64,000 nt of DNA from Phenylobacterium sp. (GCF_004297125.1 NZ_SCVD01000019.1:248001-312000), one strand, 5' to 3'; shown: positions 18,320 through 27,851, numbered from the stretch's first letter. A program made the numbers and translations. Notes: a model not told the origin generated them from the sequence alone.

Positions 18320-18706
18320 TCAGCCGCGCGCCGCCGGCTGGAACAGCTCGACCACATTGCCCGAAGGGTCCTCCGCCAGGATCTGCGATCCTCCGGGCCC
18401 CACGACGATCTCGTTGCGGAAGGTCACGCCGCGGGCGCGAAGGCGTTCGACTTCGGCGCCGATGTCCTCGACGATGAACTGGAAGCGGTTCCATCCGCCG
18501 GGCTCGGGCTGTCGGCCATCCGGCATCGGCCGGCCGGCGGAGGCGGCCCTGCCGCTCAGCAGCAGCCTGAGCGCGCCGCGTTCGACGGACGCAAAAGCCG
18601 GCGCCGCGTTGAGCTGCACGCTGAAGCCGAGATTGCCGACGTACCAGTCGACGGACTCCTGCACGTCGCTGACCATGTAGCGGACGTTCACTGGGCTCTC
18701 ACTCAT
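18320..18706 (-). CDS. VOC-family protein downstream of a TetR gene
   Basis: A 128-residue glyoxalase-like protein: VRYMVSDVQESVDWYVGNLGFSV at the N-terminus and ILAEDPSGNVVELFQP at the C-terminus, with Glu as likely metal ligand. It lies 30 nt after the TetR gene on the same strand, so it is probably in that repressor's operon. A role in detoxifying an electrophile or antibiotic is inference. Confidence 0.85.
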   Translation of the reverse strand: MSESPVNVRYMVSDVQESVDWYVGNLGFSVQLNAAPAFASVERGALRLLLSGRAASAGRPMPDGRQPEPGGWNRFQFIVEDIGAEVERLRARGVTFRNEIVVGPGGSQILAEDPSGNVVELFQPAARG

Positions 18707-18736
18707 GGGAGGTTCCTCCTTGGCGTGGCGCGGGGG

Positions 18737-19309
18737 TCATGGCGCGAGGGTGCGCCGGAGCAGGGTCTGCAGCGCCGCCAGGATGGCCGCGCGGTCCTCG
18801 CCGCCCGCGACGGCGCGGGGGGCCTCGTCGATGGCGGCGAACAGCAGGCGCGCCGTGGGCTCGGGATCGACCGGCCCGAACGCCCCAGCCTCCTGGCCCG
18901 CGCGGATGATGGCGGAGAGCCGCAGGATGGCGTTGTCGGCCATGGTCCGGCGCTCGGCGAAATCGGAGTGGAACAGGGCCTGGCCGATGCCCTGGCGCGC
19001 GCTGGCGAAGTCGATGAACGCGCCGGCCTGCGCCTCTATGACGCTCGGCCAGTCCACCGGCCCGTCGACTTCGGTCGGCAGGGGATGGGCCGTGTCGAAC
19101 TCCGACACGAGCCGCTGGCGGACCGTGTCGAGCAGGTCGTCCCAGGTGGGGAAATAGAGGAAGAAGGTGCCCTTCGCGACGCCGGCCTCGCGGACGACGT
19201 CCTCGACCCGCACGCGGGAGCCGTGGACCTGCAGCAGGCGCTCGGCGGCCTCGACGATTTCCAGTCTCCGCGCCTCGGGCCGGAGGCGGCGTCGCGGCGG
19301 TTTGGCCAT
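18737..19309 (-). CDS. TetR-family transcriptional regulator
   Basis: A 190-residue TetR repressor. The N-terminal helix-turn-helix reads EIVEAAERLLQVHGSRVRVEDVVREAGVAKGTFFLYF, and KGTFFLYF is typical of the recognition helix region. The C-terminal half is the helical ligand and dimerisation domain. Two palindromes immediately upstream (19324-19361) are probably its operators. It is divergent to the nitroreductase gene and co-directional with a VOC gene, either of which may be a target. Confidence 0.92.
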   Translation of the reverse strand: MAKPPRRRLRPEARRLEIVEAAERLLQVHGSRVRVEDVVREAGVAKGTFFLYFPTWDDLLDTVRQRLVSEFDTAHPLPTEVDGPVDWPSVIEAQAGAFIDFASARQGIGQALFHSDFAERRTMADNAILRLSAIIRAGQEAGAFGPVDPEPTARLLFAAIDEAPRAVAGGEDRAAILAALQTLLRRTLAP

Positions 19310-19323
19310 GCGGGGGACCTTCT

Positions 19324-19361
19324 ACTGACCGAAGGTCATTAACTACTGACCAGCGGTCAGT
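19324..19361. promoter_or_regulatory. Two tandem TetR-type operators
   Basis: TGACC-GAA-GGTCA (19326-19338) and ACTGACC-AGC-GGTCAGT (19345-19361) share the same half-site and 3-nt spacer. Their centres are 21 bp apart, two helical turns, so two dimers would bind the same face of DNA. They begin 15 nt upstream of the tetR-type gene start. Confidence 0.8.
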
Positions 19362-19491
19362 GTCAAGAGCTGCGGCGGACGAGGCCCTCTCCGCGAACGC
19401 GACGTTACCCGGCGGCATCTTGAACTGCGCGCCGCATGACGCTCCATTGGCCGCGCGCCGCGCCCTTCTTTCCCCACACCCGGAACGCCCC

Positions 19492-20193
19492 ATGACCTCT
19501 GAAACCGGCCCGGCCCCGACCTTCGACGAGGTTGTCGTCGGCCGCCGCAGCATCCGCGGCTACAAGCCCGACCCCGTGCCCAAGGCGGTGATCCGCGAGG
19601 TCCTGGAACTGGCGATGCGCGCGCCGTCGTCGCTGAACACCCAGCCTTGGAATTTCTACGTCGTGGCGGGCGAGGCGCTGGACCGGATCCGCGCTGGCAA
19701 CACCGAGCGCAACCTCGCCGGCGTGCCCGACTCGCGGGAGTTCCGCAGCCATGGCGCCTATGAGGGCGCGCACCGGGAGCGGCAGATCGAGATCGCCAAG
19801 CAGCTGTTCGCGGCCATGGGCATCGAGCGGCACAACCAGGACCAGCGCCGCGACTGGGTGCTGCGCGGCTTCCGCCAGTTCGATGCGCCGGTCTCGGTCG
19901 TCGTGACCTATGACCGTTCGATCCATGGCGGGGACATCGCACCGTTCGACTGCGGCGCCGTGGCCAATGCGCTGGTCAACGCGGCCTGGTCCCGCGGCCT
20001 GGGCTGCGTGATCAACAGCCAGGGGATCATGCAGTCTCCCGTCGTCCGCGAGCATGCCGGCATCCCCGACGACCAGGTGATCATGATCTGCATCGCCATG
20101 GGTTATCCGGAGGAGGCGTTCCCGGCGAACGCGGTGGTGTCGCGCCGCAAGTCCGTGGACGAGGCGGCGGTGTTCGTGGGTTTCGACGACTAG
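19492..20193 (+). CDS. Nitroreductase family protein
   Basis: About 233 residues of the FMN-dependent nitroreductase fold. The FMN-binding start is [16 protein letters not shown], followed by [17 protein letters not shown], and the C-terminal [10 protein letters not shown] motif is typical. The frame is open upstream to 19360 but the family start fits the ATG at 19492. It may act on nitroaromatics or quinones. It is divergent from the TetR gene across the operator region. Confidence 0.9.
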   Translation: MTSETGPAPTFDEVVVGRRSIRGYKPDPVPKAVIREVLELAMRAPSSLNTQPWNFYVVAGEALDRIRAGNTERNLAGVPDSREFRSHGAYEGAHRERQIEIAKQLFAAMGIERHNQDQRRDWVLRGFRQFDAPVSVVVTYDRSIHGGDIAPFDCGAVANALVNAAWSRGLGCVINSQGIMQSPVVREHAGIPDDQVIMICIAMGYPEEAFPANAVVSRRKSVDEAAVFVGFDD

Positions 20194-20269
20194 CGACGGA
20201 CGCGCCAGGACAACGCCTCGGCCGGATGCGCGCTGGAACTCGACGGGGCGGCGCACTAGGTTCCGCGCC

Positions 20270-21211
20270 ATGTCGAGCCGTCCGCCCCTTACCGTTCTCC
20301 TGGCCAGCCCGCGCGGCTTCTGCGCGGGGGTGGACCGGGCGATCCAGATCGTCGAGCGGGCGATCGCCAAGTACGGGGCTCCGGTCTATGTGCGCCACGA
20401 GATCGTCCACAACCGTCACGTGGTCGACCGGCTGAAGGCGCTGGGCGCGGTGTTCGTCGAGGAACTGGACGAATGCCCGGCCGACCGGCCCGTGGTGTTC
20501 TCGGCCCACGGCGTGCCCAAGTCGGTGCCCGCCGAGGCCAGGTCGCGGCAGATGCTGTTCCTGGACGCCACCTGCCCGCTGGTCTCCAAGGTCCATGTGG
20601 AAGCGGGCCGCCATTTTGACGCCGGCCGCGAGATCGTGCTGATCGGCCACGCCGGGCATCCCGAGGTGGTGGGGACCATGGGCCAGTTGCCCGACGGCGC
20701 GGTGGCGCTGATCGAGACGGTGGAGGACGCCAGGGCGTTCCAGCCGCGCGACGCATCCAACGTGGCCTTCGTCACCCAGACGACGCTGTCGGTGGACGAT
20801 ACCGCCGAGATCGTGGCGGCGCTCAGGGCCCGGTTTCCGGAGATCGCCGCGCCGCATAAGGAAGACATCTGCTACGCCACCACCAACCGCCAGGAGGCGG
20901 TGAAGGCGATCTCCGCCCGCTCGGAAGTGCTGCTGGTTCTGGGCAGCGCCAATTCGTCGAACTCGGTGCGGCTGGCCGAAGTGGGGCGCCGCTCGGGCGC
21001 GAGGGCCTATCTGATCGATGACGCCACGAGCCTCGACCCGTCGTGGGTGGCCGGCGCCCGGATCGTCGGCGTCACCGCCGGCGCCTCGGCCCCTGAGGTG
21101 CTTGTGCAGGGCGTCATCGACCGGCTGGCCGAGACCTTCGAGGTCACCGTCGAGGAGATCGACACCGCCCGCGAGACGGTGACCTTCAAGCTGCCGCGCG
21201 CGGTGGCCTGA
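20270..21211 (+). CDS. ispH: 4-hydroxy-3-methylbut-2-enyl diphosphate reductase
   Basis: A 313-residue [4Fe-4S] enzyme catalysing the last step of the MEP isoprenoid pathway. The three cluster cysteines are visible in [11 protein letters not shown] (Cys18), [11 protein letters not shown] (about Cys102) and [13 protein letters not shown] (about Cys201). [11 protein letters not shown] near the C-terminus is also conserved. Full length. In many alphaproteobacteria ispH sits with thrB and rnhA; here those two are about 8 kb away. Confidence 0.97.
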   Translation: MSSRPPLTVLLASPRGFCAGVDRAIQIVERAIAKYGAPVYVRHEIVHNRHVVDRLKALGAVFVEELDECPADRPVVFSAHGVPKSVPAEARSRQMLFLDATCPLVSKVHVEAGRHFDAGREIVLIGHAGHPEVVGTMGQLPDGAVALIETVEDARAFQPRDASNVAFVTQTTLSVDDTAEIVAALRARFPEIAAPHKEDICYATTNRQEAVKAISARSEVLLVLGSANSSNSVRLAEVGRRSGARAYLIDDATSLDPSWVAGARIVGVTAGASAPEVLVQGVIDRLAETFEVTVEEIDTARETVTFKLPRAVA

Positions 21212-21233
21212 GGGCGCCTACGCGCTGTCGCGG

Positions 21234-22199
21234 CTAGACCTTGGCCCCGGTCGTTTCCTCGGACACGGCCCAAAGACGTTCGGCGGTTTCCGGATCGAGG
21301 GCGTGGGGCATGACCCCTTCGAAGGGATTGTCCTGGGTCCAGGGCAGGGCCTGGTTGCAGTTCTCCAGGTAGAGGCCGCCGACGCCCTCCAGCTCGTCGC
21401 CGAGCGCCGCCCAGACGGTGGTGGAGGCGCCCTGCTCCGTCGACTTGAAGCGGTCGTTGGTCTTGCCGCTCTCGTCCATCCAGCCGAAGGCGATCATCTC
21501 TTCCCGGGGAAGGTGCCGCTGCAGCGGGGTCATGATGCCGCCGGGCATAACCGCGTTGGCGTTGACGCCCAGGTCGGCGAAGCGCTCGTTGAAGCCCACC
21601 GCGAAAAGCGAATTGGCGGTCTTGGCCTGGCCGTAGGCCTCCCACTTGTCGTAGGGGCGCTGGCGGTAGTGGATGTCCTCGAAGTGGACGCCGCTCCGGC
21701 GATGGCCGATGGACGACAGCGAGACCAGCCGGCTCTGACGGCCGTCCTGGGCCGCGTTCATCAGGGCGCGGGCCAGCAGCACCGACAGCAGGTAGTGGCC
21801 GAAGTGGTTCGTCCCGATCTGCATCTCCAGATCCTGGGCCGTGTAGGTCAGCGGGCAGGCCATGACGCCGGCGTTGTTGATCAGGATGTCCAGCGGCCTG
21901 TCGCCCCAGGCGCTGGCGAAGGCCGCCACGGTGGTCAGGTCCGACAGGTCGATGACGCCCACCGAGACCTTGCCCGGAGCCGTCTTGTGGATGTCGGCGG
22001 CGGTCGCCTCGCCGGCCGCCTGGTTGCGGACCGCGAGCATCACCTCGGCCCCGGCCTCGGCCAGGGCTCGGGCGGTTTCGACCCCGATGCCGGAGGCGGC
22101 GCCGGTGACGATGGCGGCGACGCCGTTCAGGTCATGGCCCGCGGCCACTTCCCGGGCCGTGGTCTTGGCCCCGAATTCCGAGGTGACGCGCGCATTCAT
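21234..22199 (-). CDS. SDR-family oxidoreductase
   Basis: About 321 residues, short-chain dehydrogenase/reductase. The Rossmann motif is VTGAASGIG, with NNAGVMACP, the catalytic Ser in LVSLSSIGH and Tyr-Lys in WEAYGQAKTAN. The SxxGH and HFEDI features resemble the retinol dehydrogenase/WW-oxidoreductase-like group. The start at 22199 lies 2 nt after the enoyl-CoA hydratase stop, so the genes are coupled; the frame upstream of it is a shadow. Confidence 0.9.
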   Translation of the reverse strand: MNARVTSEFGAKTTAREVAAGHDLNGVAAIVTGAASGIGVETARALAEAGAEVMLAVRNQAAGEATAADIHKTAPGKVSVGVIDLSDLTTVAAFASAWGDRPLDILINNAGVMACPLTYTAQDLEMQIGTNHFGHYLLSVLLARALMNAAQDGRQSRLVSLSSIGHRRSGVHFEDIHYRQRPYDKWEAYGQAKTANSLFAVGFNERFADLGVNANAVMPGGIMTPLQRHLPREEMIAFGWMDESGKTNDRFKSTEQGASTTVWAALGDELEGVGGLYLENCNQALPWTQDNPFEGVMPHALDPETAERLWAVSEETTGAKV

Positions 22200-22201
22200 G
22201 C

Positions 22202-22981
22202 TCAGACCACCTTGCTGAAGTCGGGCTGGCGCTTCTCGGCAAAGGCGGCGAAAGCCTCCTTGGCTTCGGCGCTCTTGAGCTGGGCCGAGAAGATCGCGTT
22301 CTCCCGGGCCATCTGCTCCTGGATCGCAGGCGCGTCCCGCATCAGCGCCTTGGCGCCCTGTACAGAGGCCGGCGCGCGGGCGACGATCGCCTCGGCGCCC
22401 CTGCGGGCGCGGTCGCGGAGCTCCGCCGCCGGAACGGCCGCGTTGGCGATCCCCCAGGCCGCGGCGGTCCGGCCGTCGATCGCCTCGCCCAGCACGAACA
22501 TGGCGAAGGCGCGAACGTGGCCGATCCGGGCCGGCAGCAGCAGGGACGAGGCCGCCTCGGGCGCCAGGGCCAGATTCACGAAGGGCGTGGTCAGCAGGGC
22601 GTCCTCGGCCACATAGACCAGGTCGCAGTGCAGCAGCATGGTCACGCCCACGCCCACCGCCCGGCCATGTACGGCCGCTACTAGCGGCGTCTTGGCCCGG
22701 CCCAGGGCGATCAGCAGGGGATTGCCCTTGCTGCGGGCGTCCTCCGCCGACGCATCGCCCGAGTTCACGGCCATGAAGTCGGCCAGGTCGTTGCCCGCGG
22801 TGAACATGTCGCCGTTGGCCTGGAACAGGATGCAGCGCACCGCCGGGTCGTCGTTCGCCGCGTCGATGGCGTCGCCCAGGGTCTGGTACATCGCACGCGT
22901 GATCGCGTTCTTCTTTTCCGGCCGGTTGAAGGTCAGCGTCAGCACGCCGCCCGACAGCTCGCTCAAAATGTGATCCGTCAT
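22202..22981 (-). CDS. Enoyl-CoA hydratase/isomerase family protein
   Basis: About 259 residues of the crotonase fold. It starts MTDHILSELSGGVLTLTFNR and has AITRAMYQTLGDAID, the oxyanion-hole region GDMFTAGNDLADFM, and PEAASSLLLPARIG with the catalytic-loop Glu. The FTAGNDLADF form is typical of the enoyl-CoA isomerase/hydratase group. An in-frame GTG-type start 15 nt upstream is less likely. It belongs to a run trxC-MBL-ECH-SDR on the minus strand. Confidence 0.9.
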   Translation of the reverse strand: MTDHILSELSGGVLTLTFNRPEKKNAITRAMYQTLGDAIDAANDDPAVRCILFQANGDMFTAGNDLADFMAVNSGDASAEDARSKGNPLLIALGRAKTPLVAAVHGRAVGVGVTMLLHCDLVYVAEDALLTTPFVNLALAPEAASSLLLPARIGHVRAFAMFVLGEAIDGRTAAAWGIANAAVPAAELRDRARRGAEAIVARAPASVQGAKALMRDAPAIQEQMARENAIFSAQLKSAEAKEAFAAFAEKRQPDFSKVV

Positions 22982-23038
22982 TCCGATTTCGGCCAAAGGC
23001 CGCCCTTCTCGCGTTCGTTCCTACCCTTGCCGCGGAGC

Positions 23039-24136
23039 TTAAGCCGCGGCCCGGTACCAGTCGACGCCGTTCTCGTCGCGCTCGCGCACCGCCTGCCCGC
23101 GGGCGATCAGGCAGTTGAGGTGCGCCAGGCTCTCGCCGGTGGCCAGGCCCAGCAGGTTCTCGTCGATCTTGCGGCGGAACAGCACGGAGAACACGTCCAC
23201 CACCCGCTTCGGCTCGGCGAGCAGAGCGAGCAGCCGCTCCAGCCCGCGCTCGTGGCCGCCGATCAGGTGGTCGATGCGCGCGTGCAGACCGTAGAACGGG
23301 TCGTTGTGCGCGGGAAGCACCAGGACGTCGTCCGGCACCCGGCGCCTGATCGCGTCCAGGGACGTCAGCCAGTCGGTCAGCGGGTCGCCGTCCGGCTCGG
23401 TGGGGAAGACCGAGACGTTGGACGAGATCTTCGGCAGCACCTGGTCGCCGGAGATCATCAGCTTCAGGTCCGCGCAGTGCAGGCTGGCGTGCTCGGGGCT
23501 GTGGCCGGATCCCACGACCACCTTCCACACGTGATCGCCGATCCTGACCTCGTCGCCGTCGGTCAGCCGGCGGAAGCTGTCGGGCAGGGCGTAGAGGCCG
23601 CGGCCGAAGCCGCCGAACTTCGCACGGTAGCTCTCGAGCGCATCTTCATCCCAGCCCGTCGCCTTGAAGAACGCCAGGGCGTCGGTGGGCGCCTCACGGC
23701 CGGTGTCCGCCGCCAGCGAGCGGCAGGTGATGTACTCGAGCCGGGTGATCCACAGCCGCGCGTCGAACTTGCGCGTCAGATAGCCTGACATGCCGATGTG
23801 GTCGGGGTGCATGTGGGTGACGAACACGCGTGTCACCGGCTTGCCCTCCAGCGGGCCCTTCAGCACCGCGCGCCAGGCGTTGCGCGTGTCCATGCCGCTG
23901 ATGCCGGTGTCGACGATGGCCCAGCCGCCTTCCTCCGCGATCGCCCAGACGTTGATGAAGGACAGTGCCCCGCCCAGGGGCATCCGCATCCACTTCACGC
24001 CGGGCGCGATATCCACCGCCTCGCCGGTCTTGGGCCCATGCTCGAACGGATAAGCCAGCTTCGGCCGATGGCTTTCCCAGCCGCCCTGTTCGATCCCGTC
24101 CCGCAAACGCCCAACTCCCGCCAGTTCAACGGGCAT
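23039..24136 (-). CDS. MBL-fold metallo-hydrolase
   Basis: A 365-residue metallo-beta-lactamase-fold hydrolase. The Zn-binding motif is THMHPDHIGM, with further ligands in GSGHSPEHASLH and GDQVLP. The C-terminal extension (LLGLATGESLAHLNCLIARG) looks like the winged-helix tail of LACTB2/RNase-like MBL hydrolases acting on CoA or nucleic-acid substrates. Adjacent enoyl-CoA hydratase and SDR genes favour a thioesterase-like or lipid role, which is inference. Confidence 0.85.
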   Translation of the reverse strand: MPVELAGVGRLRDGIEQGGWESHRPKLAYPFEHGPKTGEAVDIAPGVKWMRMPLGGALSFINVWAIAEEGGWAIVDTGISGMDTRNAWRAVLKGPLEGKPVTRVFVTHMHPDHIGMSGYLTRKFDARLWITRLEYITCRSLAADTGREAPTDALAFFKATGWDEDALESYRAKFGGFGRGLYALPDSFRRLTDGDEVRIGDHVWKVVVGSGHSPEHASLHCADLKLMISGDQVLPKISSNVSVFPTEPDGDPLTDWLTSLDAIRRRVPDDVLVLPAHNDPFYGLHARIDHLIGGHERGLERLLALLAEPKRVVDVFSVLFRRKIDENLLGLATGESLAHLNCLIARGQAVRERDENGVDWYRAAA

Positions 24137-24178
24137 TATCCCGTGCGGACCTTAGGGAGGGCAAATGCCTTCTCTCCC

Positions 24179-24625
24179 TCAGCCGTTCGCCGCCCCGAAC
24201 TGGTCCACCCAGCGGCGGAAGACGCCGGGGTCCGACAGGCCGGCCTGCTGGGCGGCGACCTTGCCGCCGGCGAAGCAGAACAGCGCGGGGATGCCCTGCA
24301 CGCGGAAGCGCGCCGCCAGGTCCGGGTTGGCGTCGACGTCGATCTTGATGAAGCGGGCCCGCGGCTCCAGCTCTGCGGCCGCACGTGCGAAGAGCGGCGC
24401 CACGGCGCGGCACGGTCCGCACCAGGCCGCCCAGAAATCCACGATCAGGGGCAGGTCGCTCCTGGCCAGGTGCTTGTCGAAGCGCGCGCCGGTCAGCGCC
24501 ACCGGCTCGCCGGTGAACAGCGGCTTCTGGCATTTCCCGCATTTCGCGCCATCGGCCAGGCGGGCGGGCGGCAGTCGGTTGGTGGCGTCGCAGTGCGGGC
24601 ACACCACATGCAGGGCGTCGGGCAT
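24179..24625 (-). CDS. trxC: Thioredoxin 2 (TrxC)
   Basis: A 148-residue thioredoxin with an N-terminal zinc-binding domain: cysteine pairs CPHC and CGKC within the first 35 residues. The thioredoxin active site WCGPC (about residue 68) sits in the standard VDFWAAWCGPCRA context. It reduces disulfides in oxidative stress and Zn release may tune it. It is the first gene of the minus-strand run. Confidence 0.94.
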   Translation of the reverse strand: MPDALHVVCPHCDATNRLPPARLADGAKCGKCQKPLFTGEPVALTGARFDKHLARSDLPLIVDFWAAWCGPCRAVAPLFARAAAELEPRARFIKIDVDANPDLAARFRVQGIPALFCFAGGKVAAQQAGLSDPGVFRRWVDQFGAANG

Positions 24626-24726
24626 GGGACCTCCTTGCCGTTGACAACGCCGGGCCGAGCGTTCGGTTTTGGATGACGCCGCGTCGGCCGGCCTAGGTTG
24701 ATGACCAGAAGAACCAGGAGACGTCC

Positions 24727-25881
24727 ATGGGCCAGATCAAAGACCGTCCCGACCCCGCCCTCGCCGCCGTGCTCGATCCCATCGTCGACGCCGCCCTGGC
24801 GGAGGGCCGGATCGCCGGGGCCGTGGTGCTGGTGGGACGCAAGGGCGAACGCGCCTACGCCCGCGCCGCCGGCCTGGCCGACGTGGAGGCCGGGCGGCCC
24901 ATGGCGCTGGACGCCATCTTCCGCGCCTCGTCGCTCACCAAGCCGATGGTCACCGCCGCGGTGCTTTCCCTCGTCGAGGACGGCGTCATCGGCCTGGACG
25001 ACCCGGTCACCCGCTACCTGCCGGACTTCCAGCCCAAGTGGGACGGCCAGGTCCCGACCATCACGCTTCGCCAGTTGCTTACCCACACCGCTGGCCTGTC
25101 CTACGGCTTCATGCAGCCGGCCGACGGGCCCTACCTGAAGCTGGGAGTCTCGGACGGCATGGACCAGCCGGGGCTGGGGTTCCCCGAGGAACTCAAGCGG
25201 ATCACGCAGGCGGGCCTGTTCTTCCCGCCCGGCGCGGCCTGGCTCTATTCCGTCGGCCTCGATGTGCTGGGCGCGGCGGTGGAGGAGGCCACGGGCAGGG
25301 GCTTGGGCGAGGTGGTGGCCGAGCGGGTGACGCGGAAACTGGGCCTGGCCGACACCGGCTTCGCCGTCTCCGACCGCATGCGCCTGGCCAGGGCCTATGC
25401 GGACGGACCGCCGCCCGTCCCTATGGGGGCGACCCACACCGTGCCCTTCGCGGAGCTGTCGGGGATCAAGTTCGCTCCCGACCGCATCTTCGACCCCGGT
25501 TCGTTCCCCTCCGGCGGCGCGGGCATGGCGTGCTCGGCCCCGGACTTCCACGCCTTCCTGGAGGCGATGCTGGACGGCGGGGGCGGGGTGGTCAGCGCCG
25601 AGACCGCCCAGGACATGCGGACCAACCAGACCGGCGGCCACGCGATCGTCACCAGCGGACCCGGCTGGGGCTTCGGCTTCGGCGGCGCGGTGATGCTGGA
25701 TCCGGCGGCTGCGGGTTTGCCGCTGCCGGCGGGCGCCTGGATGTGGGGCGGGGTCTATGGCCACAGCTGGTTCGTCGATCCCGCCAGCCGCACCAGCTTC
25801 GTCCTGATGACCAACACCTCCACCGAAGGCATGAGCGGGCGGCTGTCGCAGGAGCTGATGGCGGCGGTGGCGGGAGGCTAG
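24727..25881 (+). CDS. Serine hydrolase, class C beta-lactamase/EstB family
   Basis: A 384-residue member of the serine beta-lactamase-like superfamily. The SxxK nucleophile is SLTK (about residues 70-73) in IFRASSLTKPM. LYSVGLDVLGAAVEEATG follows the tyrosine motif, and HSWFVDPASRTSFV near the C-terminus takes the place of KTG. No signal peptide, so a cytoplasmic esterase is more likely than a true beta-lactamase. Confidence 0.88.
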   Translation: MGQIKDRPDPALAAVLDPIVDAALAEGRIAGAVVLVGRKGERAYARAAGLADVEAGRPMALDAIFRASSLTKPMVTAAVLSLVEDGVIGLDDPVTRYLPDFQPKWDGQVPTITLRQLLTHTAGLSYGFMQPADGPYLKLGVSDGMDQPGLGFPEELKRITQAGLFFPPGAAWLYSVGLDVLGAAVEEATGRGLGEVVAERVTRKLGLADTGFAVSDRMRLARAYADGPPPVPMGATHTVPFAELSGIKFAPDRIFDPGSFPSGGAGMACSAPDFHAFLEAMLDGGGGVVSAETAQDMRTNQTGGHAIVTSGPGWGFGFGGAVMLDPAAAGLPLPAGAWMWGGVYGHSWFVDPASRTSFVLMTNTSTEGMSGRLSQELMAAVAGG

Positions 25882-25951
25882 CCGACGCACGGCAAGCCTT
25901 GTGATCCGCCGCCGGGCGGTGGAATAGTCCGCCCGCTTTCGGGAGGGTTCC

Positions 25952-27370
25952 ATGTTCAGGTTCGCCGCGGCTCTGGCCGCCACCACGCTCGTCGCCGGGT
26001 CGGCCGCCCAGGCCCAGACAGGGGCGCAACAGCCCGGCGAGGCCGGCTTCCGCGCGCTCTACAAGGAGCTGGTCGAGACCAACACCACCTTCTCGGCCGG
26101 AAGCTGCACCCTGGCCGCCGAACGCATGGCCGCGCGGCTGAAGGCGGCGGGCTTCGCGGACAGCGACATCACCCTCTTCACCCCGCCGGACCGGCCCAAG
26201 GACGGCGGTCTGGTCGCGGTCCTGCCCGGCAAGGACGCCAAGGCGAAGCCGATCCTGCTGCTGGCCCACATCGACGTCGTCGAGGCCAAGCGCGAGGACT
26301 GGACCCGCGATCCGTTCACCCTGGTCGAGGAAGACGGCTATTTCTATGGGCGCGGGTCGTCGGACGACAAGGCGCAGGCGGCGATCTGGACCGACCTGCT
26401 GATCCGCTTCAAGCAGGAGGGCTATAAGCCGCGGCGGGGGATCAAGATCGCGCTGACCTGCGGCGAGGAGGGTGGCGGACAGGTCAACGGGGCCGCCTGG
26501 CTGGCCGAGAACCGCCGCGAGCTGATCGACGCCGCGTTCGCCCTGAACGAGGGCGCGGGCGGGGCGCTCGACGCCCCCGGCGGCAAGCCCGTGGTGCACA
26601 ACATCCAGGCCGGCGAGAAGAGTTCGGTCAGCTTCCGCCTGGAAGCCACCAACCCGGGCGGCCACTCCTCGCGCCCCGTGCCGGACAACGCGATCTATCA
26701 GCTCGCGAAGGCCATCGACCGGATCGCCGGCTATCAGTTCCCGGTGCAGATGAACGACACCACCCGGGCCTATTTCGGCAAGATGGCCTCGGTGGTCGGC
26801 GGCGAGACCGGGGCGGCCATGACCGCCATCGTCGCGAACCCAGCGGACGCCGGCGCGAACGCCATCCTGAGCCGCGACGCCAACTACAACGCCATCCTCC
26901 GCACCACCTGCGTCGCCACCCAGATTTCCGGCGGCCACGCCCAGAACGCCCTGCCCCAGCGGGCGAACGCCACGATCAACTGCCGGATCTTCCCCGGCGA
27001 GCCGCCCGCGGCCGTGCGCGACGCCCTGGTGAAGGCGGTGGGCGACGCCAAGGTCGAGGTGTCCCAGGCGCCCAAGGGCCGCGGCGAGAAGACCGCGCCG
27101 CCCCTGACCGCGCAGGTCGTCGGCCCGATCGAGAAGGTGTCGGCCCAGATGTGGCCGGGCATTCCGGTGGTGCCGCTGATGCAGGCGGGAGGCACCGACG
27201 CCGGGCCGCTGATCGCGGTGGGCATCCCGACCTACGGCGTCTCGGGCATCTTCTACGACCCCGATCTCGGACGCCTGCACGGCCTGAACGAGCGGATCGG
27301 GGTGAAGTCGCTGCTGGACGCGCGCGAGTTCAGCTACCGGCTGGTGAAGCTCTACGCCGAGGCCAAGTGA
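25952..27370 (+). CDS. M20-family zinc metallopeptidase, exported
   Basis: A 472-residue peptidase with a signal peptide (MFRFAAALAATTLVAGSAAQ then A). The dinuclear zinc residues of the M20 family are seen in LLAHIDVVEAK, YGRGSSDDKAQA, LTCGEEGGGQ and the late Leu-His-Gly segment. The lid domain is present. Probably a periplasmic di- or carboxypeptidase. Its TGA overlaps the GTG start of the next gene. Confidence 0.92.
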   Translation: MFRFAAALAATTLVAGSAAQAQTGAQQPGEAGFRALYKELVETNTTFSAGSCTLAAERMAARLKAAGFADSDITLFTPPDRPKDGGLVAVLPGKDAKAKPILLLAHIDVVEAKREDWTRDPFTLVEEDGYFYGRGSSDDKAQAAIWTDLLIRFKQEGYKPRRGIKIALTCGEEGGGQVNGAAWLAENRRELIDAAFALNEGAGGALDAPGGKPVVHNIQAGEKSSVSFRLEATNPGGHSSRPVPDNAIYQLAKAIDRIAGYQFPVQMNDTTRAYFGKMASVVGGETGAAMTAIVANPADAGANAILSRDANYNAILRTTCVATQISGGHAQNALPQRANATINCRIFPGEPPAAVRDALVKAVGDAKVEVSQAPKGRGEKTAPPLTAQVVGPIEKVSAQMWPGIPVVPLMQAGGTDAGPLIAVGIPTYGVSGIFYDPDLGRLHGLNERIGVKSLLDAREFSYRLVKLYAEAK

Positions 27371-27831
27371 CGGAGACCGTCCGCCTCTGGATCGCCGCCA
27401 GCCACGACGCCGCGCATCGCAACGGCGGATGGGCGTTCGTGCGTGTCGGCGCCGAGACGGTGTCGCGGGCCGGCGGCGACCGGCGAACGACGCGGGCGCG
27501 AACGATCCTCTCCGGCTTCCTGGCCGCGCTGAAGGACCTGCCGGCGGGCGCGGCGCTGGCCGTCGTGGCGCCGCGGGCCGACGCCCTGATCCTGCACAGC
27601 CTCCTGAAGCCGCCCGCCGATCCGCCGGCCGAAGACCAGGACCTGCGCGCGGTCCTGACCAAGGCCCTCGACGGGAAGGGCTGGACCCTGGCCGTGGGCG
27701 ACCCCGCCGGCCCGACGCCCGCCGCCTTCACCGCGGCCTGGGCCGACACGGCGAGCGAGAAGGGCAAGATGGGCGGAGCCTTCCAGATCGCCATCCCGAA
27801 GACCAACCTGGCGAAGGTGAAGGGACTCTAG
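27367..27831 (+). CDS. RNase H-like fold protein, probably inactive
   Basis: A 154-residue protein starting at a GTG that overlaps the peptidase stop (GTGA). It lines up by eye with RNase HI: VRLWIAASHDAAHRNGGWA for the first strands, TTRARTILSGFLAALKDL for the TTNNRMEL helix, and LTLAV...AFTAAWADTA at the end. The first catalytic Asp, the helix Glu and the TDS Asp are replaced by Ala/Ser, Thr and Pro/Arg. If the fold call is right the protein is catalytically dead. Genuine rnhA is 0.5 kb away. Family name not known to me. Confidence 0.6.
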   Translation: MTETVRLWIAASHDAAHRNGGWAFVRVGAETVSRAGGDRRTTRARTILSGFLAALKDLPAGAALAVVAPRADALILHSLLKPPADPPAEDQDLRAVLTKALDGKGWTLAVGDPAGPTPAAFTAAWADTASEKGKMGGAFQIAIPKTNLAKVKGL

Positions 27832-27851
27832 GCCCGGGAGGGCCGCCGGTC

